Positions 37,141 to 45,100 of a stretch of DNA of 64,000 nt are shown one piece after another. Positions within the stretch are counted from its first letter, which is position 1. Each line of letters starts with the position of its first letter. The DNA is from Prevotella sp. (GTDB lineage: Bacteria > Bacteroidota > Bacteroidia > Bacteroidales > Bacteroidaceae): contig JAFULM010000003.1 of the NCBI GenBank assembly GCA_017483185.1, positions 1 to 64,000 of the forward strand. Reading direction: 5' to 3'. Under the pieces are notes generated by a model, which did not search any database, was not told the DNA's origin, and saw nothing but the letters and a program-made list of their open reading frames with translations. The position numbers and the translations under genes were made by a program.

Positions 37141-38682
37141 GTGAGACATACGGTTCTCTTCCACAACTATCCCCTTGTCCCTCTTGCCCTCAGTCTCATT
37201 GCCGGCATATCCGTGGATCACGGTCTTCTTTCCCATGCCACCACGGCCTTCTGGTTTGCCGTCATCTACGGCCTGATTGTCGCGTGCTGGTTTGTCCGCC
37301 GTCATCCCCGACTCCAGACCCTCCTGCTCCTGTCGGCAGTCTTTTCCCTCGGCGGTTTGCTCATAAACATGGCCGAAGACGACTATACTGTCGTTTGTCC
37401 GGAAGAAGAGGCCGACTATGAAGCAGTCGTCGCGAGCGAACCCGAAGAGCGTGGCCGTATTCTTCGCTTCGACATGATTGTCACCTCCGGTCCATACCGC
37501 GGCCATATCGTCCGTGCGTCATTGCTGAAGGACACCGCGACGTGCCGCTATCGCGAAATAACGGTCGGTGACGGCATCGTGGCACGTTCGACAATCACGC
37601 CTCCCCATAATTTCCGAGACGCCGGATTCGACTATGTGACCTATCTGAAAGCCAACGGCATCTCCGGTCAGACCTTCATCTATTACCGCAATTGGGCCAA
37701 ATCTTCGGTTGACATCGATCCGATATCCACCGTCCGGCGTGCACGCCTCGTCTTTCTCCGATACCGCCACAATCTGATAACCCGTTATCGCGCCCTCGGT
37801 CTCGACGGTCAGGCAATGGCTGTCGTGTCCGCCATGACGCTCGGTTACCGGTCTGAGATATCCCCAGAGCTGCGTGAGACCTACTCACGTTCCGGAGTAT
37901 CCCATATCCTCGCACTGTCAGGGATGCATCTCGGCATAATCTATTTTCTTCTTACAACCATCTTTTTCGGCTGTCGTTTCACCATTCTGCGTGAAGTCCT
38001 TATAGTCATTCTCATCTGGACCTATGTCTTTCTTGTCGGCATGCCCGTCTCCGTCGTGCGCTCCGCCATCATGATCAGCGCTTTCTCTTTTGCCGTGGCA
38101 TTGGAGCATGACCGCACTTCCCTCAATGTCCTTGCCATCGCGGCTCTTTCGATACTTGTCGTCAGTCCGTTCAGCCTCTATGACGTCGGTTTTCAGCTGT
38201 CGTTCCTTTCCGTGGCGGCTATACTCACACTTAGCAGACCTATCCACGGTCTTATTTCCGCGAAATATCTCGGGCGTCATCGCATCCTCTCGTGGTTCTG
38301 GAGCCTTGTGACGATGTCCTGTTGCGCTCAACTCGCCACTGCGCCCCTCGTCGCCCACTATTTCGGCACCGTCTCATTCGTCTTCCTGCCGGCCAACATT
38401 GTGGCCGTTCCGGCCGTCACCGTCATCCTCTATCTGTCTTTGACAGCGTTGGCCGTTTGGTTCATTCCCGCTGTCCAGCATCTTGTCGTGTCCTTGCTTA
38501 TCGTAGTCGTCACCGGCCTCAACGACTACCTCCTCTGGCTGTCCTCGCTGCCCTGTGCTTCGCTTTCCGGCCTTCATGTCAACATTCCGCAGACGGTTTG
38601 CCTCTATGTGATAATTGTTGCGTTGGGCTTGTTGTGTAAGATCATGTATCGCCGACACTTCTATACCGTTCTGTCGATGTAG
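37141..38682 (+). CDS. comEC: ComEC/Rec2-family membrane protein
   Basis: About 513-residue multi-helix inner-membrane protein. An N-terminal DUF4131-type region (EADYEAVVASEPEERGRILR) is followed by the Competence domain with SGVSHILALSGMHLGIIYFL and VGMPVSVVRSAIMISAF, the ComEC channel signatures. The metallo-beta-lactamase-like domain of Bacillus ComEC is missing, as in many Bacteroidota homologues. The longest frame starts with ATG at 37108, but that codon lies in the nuo terminator stem, so the GTG at 37141 is preferred. Role: passage of single-stranded DNA in natural transformation, known for the family, not shown here. Confidence 0.82.
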   Translation: MRHTVLFHNYPLVPLALSLIAGISVDHGLLSHATTAFWFAVIYGLIVACWFVRRHPRLQTLLLLSAVFSLGGLLINMAEDDYTVVCPEEEADYEAVVASEPEERGRILRFDMIVTSGPYRGHIVRASLLKDTATCRYREITVGDGIVARSTITPPHNFRDAGFDYVTYLKANGISGQTFIYYRNWAKSSVDIDPISTVRRARLVFLRYRHNLITRYRALGLDGQAMAVVSAMTLGYRSEISPELRETYSRSGVSHILALSGMHLGIIYFLLTTIFFGCRFTILREVLIVILIWTYVFLVGMPVSVVRSAIMISAFSFAVALEHDRTSLNVLAIAALSILVVSPFSLYDVGFQLSFLSVAAILTLSRPIHGLISAKYLGRHRILSWFWSLVTMSCCAQLATAPLVAHYFGTVSFVFLPANIVAVPAVTVILYLSLTALAVWFIPAVQHLVVSLLIVVVTGLNDYLLWLSSLPCASLSGLHVNIPQTVCLYVIIVALGLLCKIMYRRHFYTVLSM

Positions 38683-38710
38683 AAGTGTATAAGTTAGTCA
38701 ACAAACCGCA

Positions 38711-38756
38711 TATAGATTCAAGACAGAAGCGTTGCACTTCTATCTTGAATCTATAG
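38711..38756. repeat. 19 bp inverted repeat after comEC
   Basis: Arms 38711-38729 (TATAGATTCAAGACAGAAG) and 38738-38756, one mismatch, 8 base loop, 28 bases after the comEC stop. Possibly a 3'-end structure. Confidence 0.7.
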
Positions 38757-38777
38757 ACTTGACTCCATAAAAAAAGA

Positions 38778-38813
38778 TAAAGAGAGGCGCGCCGGTAGGT
38801 GCGCCTCTCTTTA
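38778..38813. terminator. Terminator-like hairpin after comEC
   Basis: TAAAGAGAGGCGC (38778-38790) pairs with its exact complement at 38801-38813 across a 10 base loop; flanks are AT-rich (a run of As before, TTTA after), so it may work in either direction. Confidence 0.65.
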
Positions 38814-38937
38814 TGGTTTATCCGGTATTTAGAGTAGTCTGTGCTCACCCGATATATATATCGCAACCACCTCCTTGCTTTATAGGGACATTATCTTGGC
38901 TCATCCGACTTTTGGAGTGATGCATCCGCATGCTCCA

Positions 38938-39027
38938 AGTAGGGACATATTCTTGTGTTTGTCCGTTCATGACGTGTTGATAATCAAATGCTTACTTGAC
39001 GGACAAATACAAGAATATGTCCCTACT
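38938..39027. repeat. TAGGGACATA palindrome A1
   Basis: Arms 38938-38966 and 38999-39027, 29 bp with one mismatch, loop 32 bases. Core TAGGGACATATTCTTG then TGTTTGTCCG. A degenerate half copy precedes it at 38883-38898. The gap 38683-39234 holds hairpins, this palindrome and the direct-repeat promoter; no gene was seen in it. Confidence 0.9.
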
Positions 39028-39120
39028 TTGTGGAAAAAACGTGGAGGTGCACACTTCATGTATTTATAAGTGAGCCATGTCATTCCAAATGTGGAAGACC
39101 CAAAACGTATAGGTTTGTAG

Positions 39121-39219
39121 CTCATTCGGTTGAAAAAGTGTATCAATTTATGACTTATTCGGTTGAAAAAGTGTAGTATCCCTTGTTTATTCGCTGGGAA
39201 AAGTGTACTTTTGCAATAG
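39121..39219 (+). promoter_or_regulatory. Three 33 bp-spaced direct repeats overlapping the AAA_14 ATPase promoter
   Basis: Units begin at 39121, 39154 and 39187, a period of exactly 33 bases. The shared part is TTATTCGGTTGAAAAAGTGT (unit 3: TTATTCGCTGGGAAAAGTGT). Unit 3 overlaps the promoter: TTG at 39184-39186, 20 bases, TACTTTTG at 39207-39214, about 20 bases before the start at 39235. The layout suggests operator sites on one face of the helix. Confidence 0.75.
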
Positions 39220-39234
39220 TAAATCGGAGAAGTT

Positions 39235-40629
39235 ATGCTCAAAAGGAAGATAGAAACATATTTGGTCAATTGGAAAAAGTCAGAGAATAGAAAGCCTCTT
39301 GTAATAAAAGGTATCCGTCAGTGCGGAAAGACATACATCGTTCAAAAATTTGCAAAGGAGAACTACGAGAGTGTGGTTTATATGAACTTCGTTCTTGAAC
39401 CCGACAAGAAATCCGCCTTTGTTGGTAATATAGATGTCGACACTGTCATTCTCAACCTTTCGGCTTTGATTCCGGGATGTCGTTTCATCAATGGAAAAAC
39501 CTGTATTATCCTTGATGAAATTCAGGAATGTAGGGAAGCAAGGACAGCTTTGAAGTCATTCCATATCGACGGACGCTTTGATGTTATTGCCACGGGTTCT
39601 CTTTTAGGAGTGAAAGGTTACGGTAGAAATAAGAAAAGAAAAGAAGAGGAGGAAGGACAAGACTCTATTCCCGTAGGGTATGAGACCGTGATTGATATGT
39701 GTCCATTGGACTTTGAAGAGTTTTTATGGGCAAACGGGATCAGTGATGCGGTCATTGATTCGGTCAAGTCATGCTTTGATAATGAAAAGACGGTTCCTGA
39801 CGGCATCCATAAGGCAATGATGGATCTGCTGTATAGATATGTCATTGTCGGAGGTTTGCCTGAAGTGGTGAACTGCTTCCTTGAAACCAAAAACATCGAA
39901 CTTATATATCAGGTGCAGCGCAATCTTATAGCCGAATACGAAGAGGATATGGTGAAATATGCGGATGACGCAGACAAATCTCGTATCCGCGAATGTTTTG
40001 AATCAATCCCGAAACAATTGGCGAAGGAAAATAAGAAGTTTCAGTATTCTGTAGTTAGAAAAGGAGGAAGAGCTTCACAATACATTGGTAGTATTCAATG
40101 GCTGGAGGATGCCGGAATAGTATGTAGATGCTATAATACGCAGATTACAGAACTGCCATTAGAAGGAAATGCCATCAAAGATAGTTTCAAGGTGTACACT
40201 ACCGACATCGGTATTCTTATGGCAATGCTCGATTATGGCACACAGGCAGATATCTTGAAGGGTAATCTTCTTGGATACAAGGGCGCAATCTTTGAGAATC
40301 TGATGGCTGATTTCCTGTGTAAGTCCGGGCAAAAGCTATACTATTTTCATAAGGACAGCGGTCTTGAACTGGACTTCCTTGTAAGATACAGAGGAGAGTG
40401 TGTTATCCTTGAAGTCAAGGCAAAGACAGGTAAGGCAAAAAGCATGGCTACGGTTCTTAAAAACAAGAAAATCTACCATGTTAATAACGCAATCAAGCTG
40501 GGTCAATATAATGTCGGACGTGTGGGAGAGGTACTGACGATACCGCTTTATATGGGATTTCTTGTTGAAGATAAGATTGCGGATGCTATCATTCCTGATG
40601 TTGATTTGAGTTCAATGATTACTACTTAG
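39235..40629 (+). CDS. ATP-binding protein, AAA_14 with C-terminal DUF4143
   Basis: 464 residues. Walker A is GIRQCGKT (26-33), Walker B CIILDEIQE (about 85-93); an arginine-containing helical region and winged-helix segment follow, then the DUF4143 domain, whose ELDFLVRYRGECVILEVKAK has the D...ExK spacing of the PD-(D/E)XK nuclease fold. The family is abundant in Bacteroidales, often in many copies per genome, and its role is unsettled (DNA-related or defence-like functions have been proposed). More AT-rich than its neighbours and rich in Lys and Glu, which suggests transfer. Preceded by the 33 bp direct-repeat promoter; followed by repeat C3. Confidence 0.9.
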   Translation: MLKRKIETYLVNWKKSENRKPLVIKGIRQCGKTYIVQKFAKENYESVVYMNFVLEPDKKSAFVGNIDVDTVILNLSALIPGCRFINGKTCIILDEIQECREARTALKSFHIDGRFDVIATGSLLGVKGYGRNKKRKEEEEGQDSIPVGYETVIDMCPLDFEEFLWANGISDAVIDSVKSCFDNEKTVPDGIHKAMMDLLYRYVIVGGLPEVVNCFLETKNIELIYQVQRNLIAEYEEDMVKYADDADKSRIRECFESIPKQLAKENKKFQYSVVRKGGRASQYIGSIQWLEDAGIVCRCYNTQITELPLEGNAIKDSFKVYTTDIGILMAMLDYGTQADILKGNLLGYKGAIFENLMADFLCKSGQKLYYFHKDSGLELDFLVRYRGECVILEVKAKTGKAKSMATVLKNKKIYHVNNAIKLGQYNVGRVGEVLTIPLYMGFLVEDKIADAIIPDVDLSSMITT

Positions 40630-40773
40630 CATCAGATATTTGGAAAAATGAGCGCGGATACAGTTCCTCTGTATGTGTTATGTCGGTGAAGTTGTCGGTG
40701 ATGTACGAAAGTCATTAGGGGGTGGTGGCGTGTTACCGACATGTAATGGCGTCGGTCCGTATTGCTTAATCCG

Positions 40774-41160
40774 TGTCGTGATAATATCAAAAATTTAACA
40801 CTTCGGATTCTGGAGGTTTGGATGAAATCAAGCAAATATCCTGACATTTTTGCTCCGTTTTCACCCGCAGCTTGACCCACTTCCGAGCAACGGGGCCCTT
40901 ACGGGGTCGCAACGGGCACGCCGTTGGATCACAACGGCAGCCCCGTCGTCATGCAACGGCGGCCCCGTTGCAACGTCGCGGAGGCCTTACGGCAAACCGA
41001 CAAAATTGACGTTTGGAAGTTGTGAAATGCAAGTCGCTCAGCAACAGTGACTTGCGAAAAGTGCTCAAAAATCGCAGATTTCTGCCCAAAAGGCTGAAAA
41101 TTTGAAATCACGCGAAATCTGCAAATGTTTTGTCAGGATAATTCTGAGTTTTTAACACTT
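40774..41160 (+). repeat. 387 bp mosaic repeat C3 bounded by 30 bp direct repeats
   Basis: Bases 40774-40803 and 41131-41160 are direct repeats of the form TGTCnnGATAAT, eight end-specific bases, TTTAACACTT. Inside are GCAACGG modules (about 40882-40995) and an AT-rich part with AAATCGCAGATTT. An inverted copy of exactly the same length is at 53249-53635. No gene was seen in 40630-41291. Confidence 0.85.
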
Positions 41161-41206
41161 TGGGATGGCGTCTGAATACGCATGTCATCCTCCATCTTTT
41201 TTAGAG

Positions 41207-41286
41207 GGTGTGTCAAAATGGTTACATGGTGCTTGGTAGCGAAAAATATGTCCCTACAAGTTGCTTCCGTCGCATTTTGACACACC
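41207..41286. repeat. 14 bp inverted repeat enclosing a half copy of family A
   Basis: GGTGTGTCAAAATG at 41207-41220 and its exact complement at 41273-41286, followed by TTTTTTTAT. The loop contains AATATGTCCCTACAAG, one arm of the TAGGGACATA family. It lies just beyond the stop of the SGNH esterase gene and may act as a terminator for plus-strand transcripts. Confidence 0.75.
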
Positions 41287-41291
41287 TTTTT

Positions 41292-42047
41292 TTATCTCGT
41301 CAGCTTCCGTGTCCGCTTCAGCCACAGGTCGGCCATGCGGCGGTGGCCGGCGGGTGTCGGGTGGATGCCGTCCCAGATCCAGTGGGACACGTCGGACTTG
41401 CCGTCGCACAACCGTGCGAAGAGGGCGTTGTAGTCGACGAGCGTGGCGTCGTAGTCTTCGGCAATCTGCCGGATACGGTCGCTCATGACGCTGACGAGAC
41501 TGTCACGCAGACGGTAGTTGTCGGCCTTGCCGACCCATCCGGCCTTGGCCACGAACGGCGTTCCGAGAACGATGCGCAACCGGCTGTTGGCCGCCAGCGA
41601 GCGATCGAGCAGCGCGCGGTAGCGGCGCTCCCATCCGTCCATGTCGAAATCGCCTTCGGGCCGGTCCAGATAGTAGTGGATGTCGTTCGTCCCTTCGAGC
41701 AGTGACAGCACGTCGGGCGCGTTGGCGATGGCGTCGTCCTGCCATCGTGCCTCCAGCCGGCCGATGTCGTCACCGCTTATGCCGCGGTTGAGAAAACGGT
41801 ACGGCCGCTCCGGATAGCGGCTCTCCAGTTCGGCCGCACACATCATCATGTAGCTGTGGCCGTAGATGTGGTTCCAGTCGCCGAGGTCCCTGTCTTTAGA
41901 TGCCTTTGCGCTTCCGCCGCTGCGTCCCCATCCGCCGTCCGTGACGGAGTCGCCGATGAAGAGCACCCGCAGACTTTGGGCTCGGGCGGGGATATTGAAA
42001 AGGATTGTCACTGTCAGCAGTGTAATCAGAATTTTGCTGGTGTTCAT
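41292..42047 (-). CDS. Secreted SGNH/GDSL-family esterase
   Basis: 251 residues with a signal peptide (MNTSKILITLLTVTILFNIP, cleavage near ARAQ). All SGNH blocks are present: FIGDSVTDGG with catalytic S34, NRGISGD (Gly block), LLEGTNDIHYY (Asn block) and WDGIHPTPAGH (Asp-x-x-His). Such enzymes in Bacteroidota glycan loci remove acetyl or other acyl groups from polysaccharides; the substrate here is unknown. The start at 42047 fits the signal peptide; the frame is open to 42071. Downstream of the beta-propeller protein on the same strand, 274 bases apart with hairpin D3 between. Confidence 0.85.
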   Translation of the reverse strand: MNTSKILITLLTVTILFNIPARAQSLRVLFIGDSVTDGGWGRSGGSAKASKDRDLGDWNHIYGHSYMMMCAAELESRYPERPYRFLNRGISGDDIGRLEARWQDDAIANAPDVLSLLEGTNDIHYYLDRPEGDFDMDGWERRYRALLDRSLAANSRLRIVLGTPFVAKAGWVGKADNYRLRDSLVSVMSDRIRQIAEDYDATLVDYNALFARLCDGKSDVSHWIWDGIHPTPAGHRRMADLWLKRTRKLTR

Positions 42048-42208
42048 GTCTTTTAAAAGTTTATCCGGCATTTGTTGTGTGAAACAAAGTTCACATTTTT
42101 GCCCGAAACATCCAAATTATTAAACAATTCTTCACAGATAAATACGTAAGTCGTCATTCTTTGACGACTTTAACAAGTAAGTATTCATTATTACTTTATA
42201 ATAAGTTT

Positions 42209-42268
42209 TTTGAACACAGAGACACGGAGACACAGAGTAATATTGTCCTCTGTGTCTCCGTGTTCAAA
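42209..42268. repeat. ACACAGAG-type hairpin D3
   Basis: TTTGAACACAGAGACACGGA and following bases (42209-42237) pair with CTCTGTGTCTCCGTGTTCAAA-like bases ending at 42268, except for an 8 base unpaired repeat in the left arm. It lies 53 bases after the stop of the glycosidase-like gene (minus strand), the same placing as D1, D2 and D4. Confidence 0.75.
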
Positions 42269-42321
42269 GTATAAACTAATTGTATGCAACATACTTATTA
42301 TTATAACATAGCACTTAGTCT

Positions 42322-44916
42322 TTACTTCACGACATATTTAGATCCATTCTTTATGATGATACCTTTCAGTCCGGTTCCGGCCGATGCGGTCTTCGAGGAA
42401 AAATCCGCCGCACGCAGTCCCGAGAGTCTGTATGCGGGCGTGTCAGTAGGGCGGGCGGATGCGGAGACATGGCCGATGGCCGATGGCCACGGGAGAATGG
42501 TGGCGCCGTTGATGTTCCGCGCCGTTGCGAGGAAGTCGTCGAGCCCGCCCGTCACGTCGGTCACGTCGAAGGTGTAGGTCTGGTCTTCGGCCTCGACAAG
42601 CAGCCACTGGCTGTTCTTGTCGTCGCGCGTGTATGACGACAGTTCTGTGTGGTTGGCTCCGCCGTATGCGTTGAAATAGTTGTAGGTGTTAGTGGATGTC
42701 GGGTCACCCATTATGGTGTAGGCATCGGCGGTGGTTGTACTGCTTTCCACCTTTGCCAGCTTGTAGGCGTCGGTGCCGGATGTGGTCCAAAAAGACTTGT
42801 TGCTTCCGGCTTTTGCCACGACGAAGGTTTTGGATGACGGATTGTAGAGATATGTGCGGTCGTTGTCGCCGTCGATGACGAGGGTGAAGACGCTGGTCTC
42901 GTCGTAGCTGTTCTTACGCGCCAGTGTGCCGTCGTCGGCGACATAGACATAGATGTTGCCGGACGAGATGTTGGCCGCTTTCAGATAGTAGTTGCGGCAC
43001 GAGACGTTGGCCACGTCGGGATTGGCGGCACGGAAAGTCTCGATGGCGGTCTGCAGGGCGTCGGTAGCGGCGCTGATTTCCGGCTCATAGTAGCTGGAGA
43101 GACATTGTCGGGCGGCGGCGAGAACTTTCTCCATGTCTTCCCGGCCGTTGGTATATGCCGTGTTGTTGTACAGCAGCAGGGCCTCGTTGTATTTTGCCGC
43201 GAGTGTGGCGCGCACGGCGCTGATGGCGGTGAGCAGGAGTGTGTGGCTGGCGGTTCGGGCCTTTCCGTCTCCGATGGTCACGACAAGTGCCGACTGCCCG
43301 TCGGGTATGGTGCATGTTGCGGTCAGACTGACGGTGGCTGTCTCGTAGGGTTGGATGGCCGGTACGGTGCCCGTGGCCAGCACGGTGCCGCCCGACGTCG
43401 ATACCTTGACGGTCTGGCCGGCGGATGACGCGGACTGTCCGTAGTTGGTTATCTGTACGGACGTGACCATGCTGCCCTCGCCGATGGCGGGCAATACGGG
43501 CGACAGATACGCCGGGGTATAATCATAATAGGGAAGCCGTGCGTAGCCGTAGCAGAATGTGGGACGAAGGTTCTTGCCGGATTCCAGATTCATCTCGTAG
43601 TCTGCGGCGTAGCGTCCGATGAGTTTCGGGGCGAACTCGTCGGTTGTCAGACCCGTGTCCGTGCCGCAGAAAGTGAGCGTGAGATTGCCGTCGGCGTCGG
43701 CAGTCGAACTCTCTACCTTTGCACCGCCACCCTTGTTGACTGTTGAGCTGGCACCAAAGCGCAGACTCTCTATGTCAAGATCGGTGGCGGGGCTGAATCC
43801 GTCTTCGGCCATCACCATCACTTGGATGCTCTGTGTGGATGTCGTTATAGGGCTATCGTTGAGCACGGAGAGGCGCAGACCGGGATTGAGCGGCATGGCG
43901 ATATTCTTGCTTGAGTGGTTGTCGCCGGCCACGTCTTCGGCCTTGACAACGTCGATGACGGCCATGTTGAGCTGTATGGCACGGCCATACTTGTCCTGAA
44001 AGACGCGCGGACGCTCATACTTATACCATTCCTCCCTTGTGCCGTCGGGATGGATGGAAATATCAATGTCGTAGGCAAGACCGTCTTCCGCAATCCAGTG
44101 GAAACCGTCGGCCGAGCGGGAGTAATATGCCTTACGGGCTTTCCAGTCGTTGACAATCATGTGATACTGGACCTCGTCCCTCCAGACCACGGGATCTTCA
44201 AATGTTCCTCCTCCGCCGTTGGGATAGCACGATGAGCCAAGAACCTGCTGGAAAGCGTCCAGACCATCTTTGCTTATCCACACGGCACCTCCGCGGTCCA
44301 TGCAGTATTGCGAGCCGTCATCGCGGCGGGCGAAGGTCCAGTTGGTATATGTCGTGGAGGAGCCGGTGGATAGGGCACGGTCGCGCAGGTCGTAGGGCAT
44401 CTCCTCGAATGTCCAAGGACCGCCGAGCGAACGCGACGTGTGACGCCAGCAAGACTTGTTGCCAATGGTGGCGTAGACAACGTATGTGCCGTCCTTGGCA
44501 CGTAAAATCTCGGGATTGTGGCCGCGGCCGATGTTTACGGGATTGGTAAATGGACCGTATGGCGTGGAGGAGGTGAAGTGGTAGATGTCGGAGTTGGACC
44601 AGTAGGAGAACGGACGGTTGACGCCGTCCCATCCGGCGACGAACTGATGATACGTACCTGCGTCATCTTTATATACGTTGCCGCCCCAGATGTTCATTCC
44701 GTCCGCTTCGACACCGTTGTCGACGTAGCGGTTTTGAACACCGGCAGCTCCCCATATCGTCGCGTCGGGATCGTCGGCTTTCATGGTTTCGAGCGTCACA
44801 CTTCCCTGCATGGGCATGATGCGGTCTTTAAACTGTCCGCCTGTGACGAGACTTTGGGCCTGGACCGGCAATACGGCCAGCATGGCGCCGAGAGATAGTA
44901 GTTTCAAATAGTTCAT
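42322..44916 (-). CDS. Secreted multidomain glycosidase-like protein (GH43-like beta-propeller)
   Basis: 864 residues. Signal peptide to about residue 21; residues 25-370 look like a five-bladed beta-propeller of the GH43/GH117 type, with blade motifs NIWGGNVYKDDAGTYHQFVA, RGHNPEILRAKDGTYVVYA and FEDPVVWRDEVQYHMIVNDW supplying acidic residues at the expected places. A CARDB-like beta-sandwich (about 475-560), a short helical FIVAR-like part, a beta-trefoil-like region and a C-terminal AYRLSGLRAADF...GIIIKNGSKYVVK tail follow; the tail resembles Bacteroidota C-terminal sorting signals. Substrate and exact family cannot be assigned. Lies between the SusR-like regulator and the SGNH esterase. 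Confidence 0.65.
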   Translation of the reverse strand: MNYLKLLSLGAMLAVLPVQAQSLVTGGQFKDRIMPMQGSVTLETMKADDPDATIWGAAGVQNRYVDNGVEADGMNIWGGNVYKDDAGTYHQFVAGWDGVNRPFSYWSNSDIYHFTSSTPYGPFTNPVNIGRGHNPEILRAKDGTYVVYATIGNKSCWRHTSRSLGGPWTFEEMPYDLRDRALSTGSSTTYTNWTFARRDDGSQYCMDRGGAVWISKDGLDAFQQVLGSSCYPNGGGGTFEDPVVWRDEVQYHMIVNDWKARKAYYSRSADGFHWIAEDGLAYDIDISIHPDGTREEWYKYERPRVFQDKYGRAIQLNMAVIDVVKAEDVAGDNHSSKNIAMPLNPGLRLSVLNDSPITTSTQSIQVMVMAEDGFSPATDLDIESLRFGASSTVNKGGGAKVESSTADADGNLTLTFCGTDTGLTTDEFAPKLIGRYAADYEMNLESGKNLRPTFCYGYARLPYYDYTPAYLSPVLPAIGEGSMVTSVQITNYGQSASSAGQTVKVSTSGGTVLATGTVPAIQPYETATVSLTATCTIPDGQSALVVTIGDGKARTASHTLLLTAISAVRATLAAKYNEALLLYNNTAYTNGREDMEKVLAAARQCLSSYYEPEISAATDALQTAIETFRAANPDVANVSCRNYYLKAANISSGNIYVYVADDGTLARKNSYDETSVFTLVIDGDNDRTYLYNPSSKTFVVAKAGSNKSFWTTSGTDAYKLAKVESSTTTADAYTIMGDPTSTNTYNYFNAYGGANHTELSSYTRDDKNSQWLLVEAEDQTYTFDVTDVTGGLDDFLATARNINGATILPWPSAIGHVSASARPTDTPAYRLSGLRAADFSSKTASAGTGLKGIIIKNGSKYVVK

Positions 44917-44949
44917 ATCGTTTCGTTTTTAGTTTGAAATATCCGGTTG

Positions 44950-44957
44950 CAAAGTTA
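44950..44957 (-). promoter_or_regulatory. -7 box for the glycosidase-like gene
   Basis: TAACTTTG on the minus strand, 34-41 bases before the start at 44916. The bases further upstream to 45100 include three near repeats of CTTGAAYTATA (about 44979-45030), possible binding sites for the adjacent regulator. Confidence 0.55.
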
Positions 44958-45100
44958 CGCATAGCCGCTATTTCGTACTTGAACTATCGTCCCAATGGCT
45001 TGAACTATATTCCCCGTGGCTTGAATTATAATCCCAAAGTATTGATTATTAGCTGTATTATTGTTATTTTGTTGTTTTGTTGTGGAATTCCGTTCTTATC

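Noticed and set aside
39121..39219. Direct repeats as a tiny CRISPR array
   Set aside because: Inter-repeat bases are only 11 and contain promoter elements; better read as operator sites.
38967..39269. 100-residue minus-strand ORF upstream of the ATPase
   Set aside because: Spans palindrome A1 and the direct repeats; has no promoter or family match.
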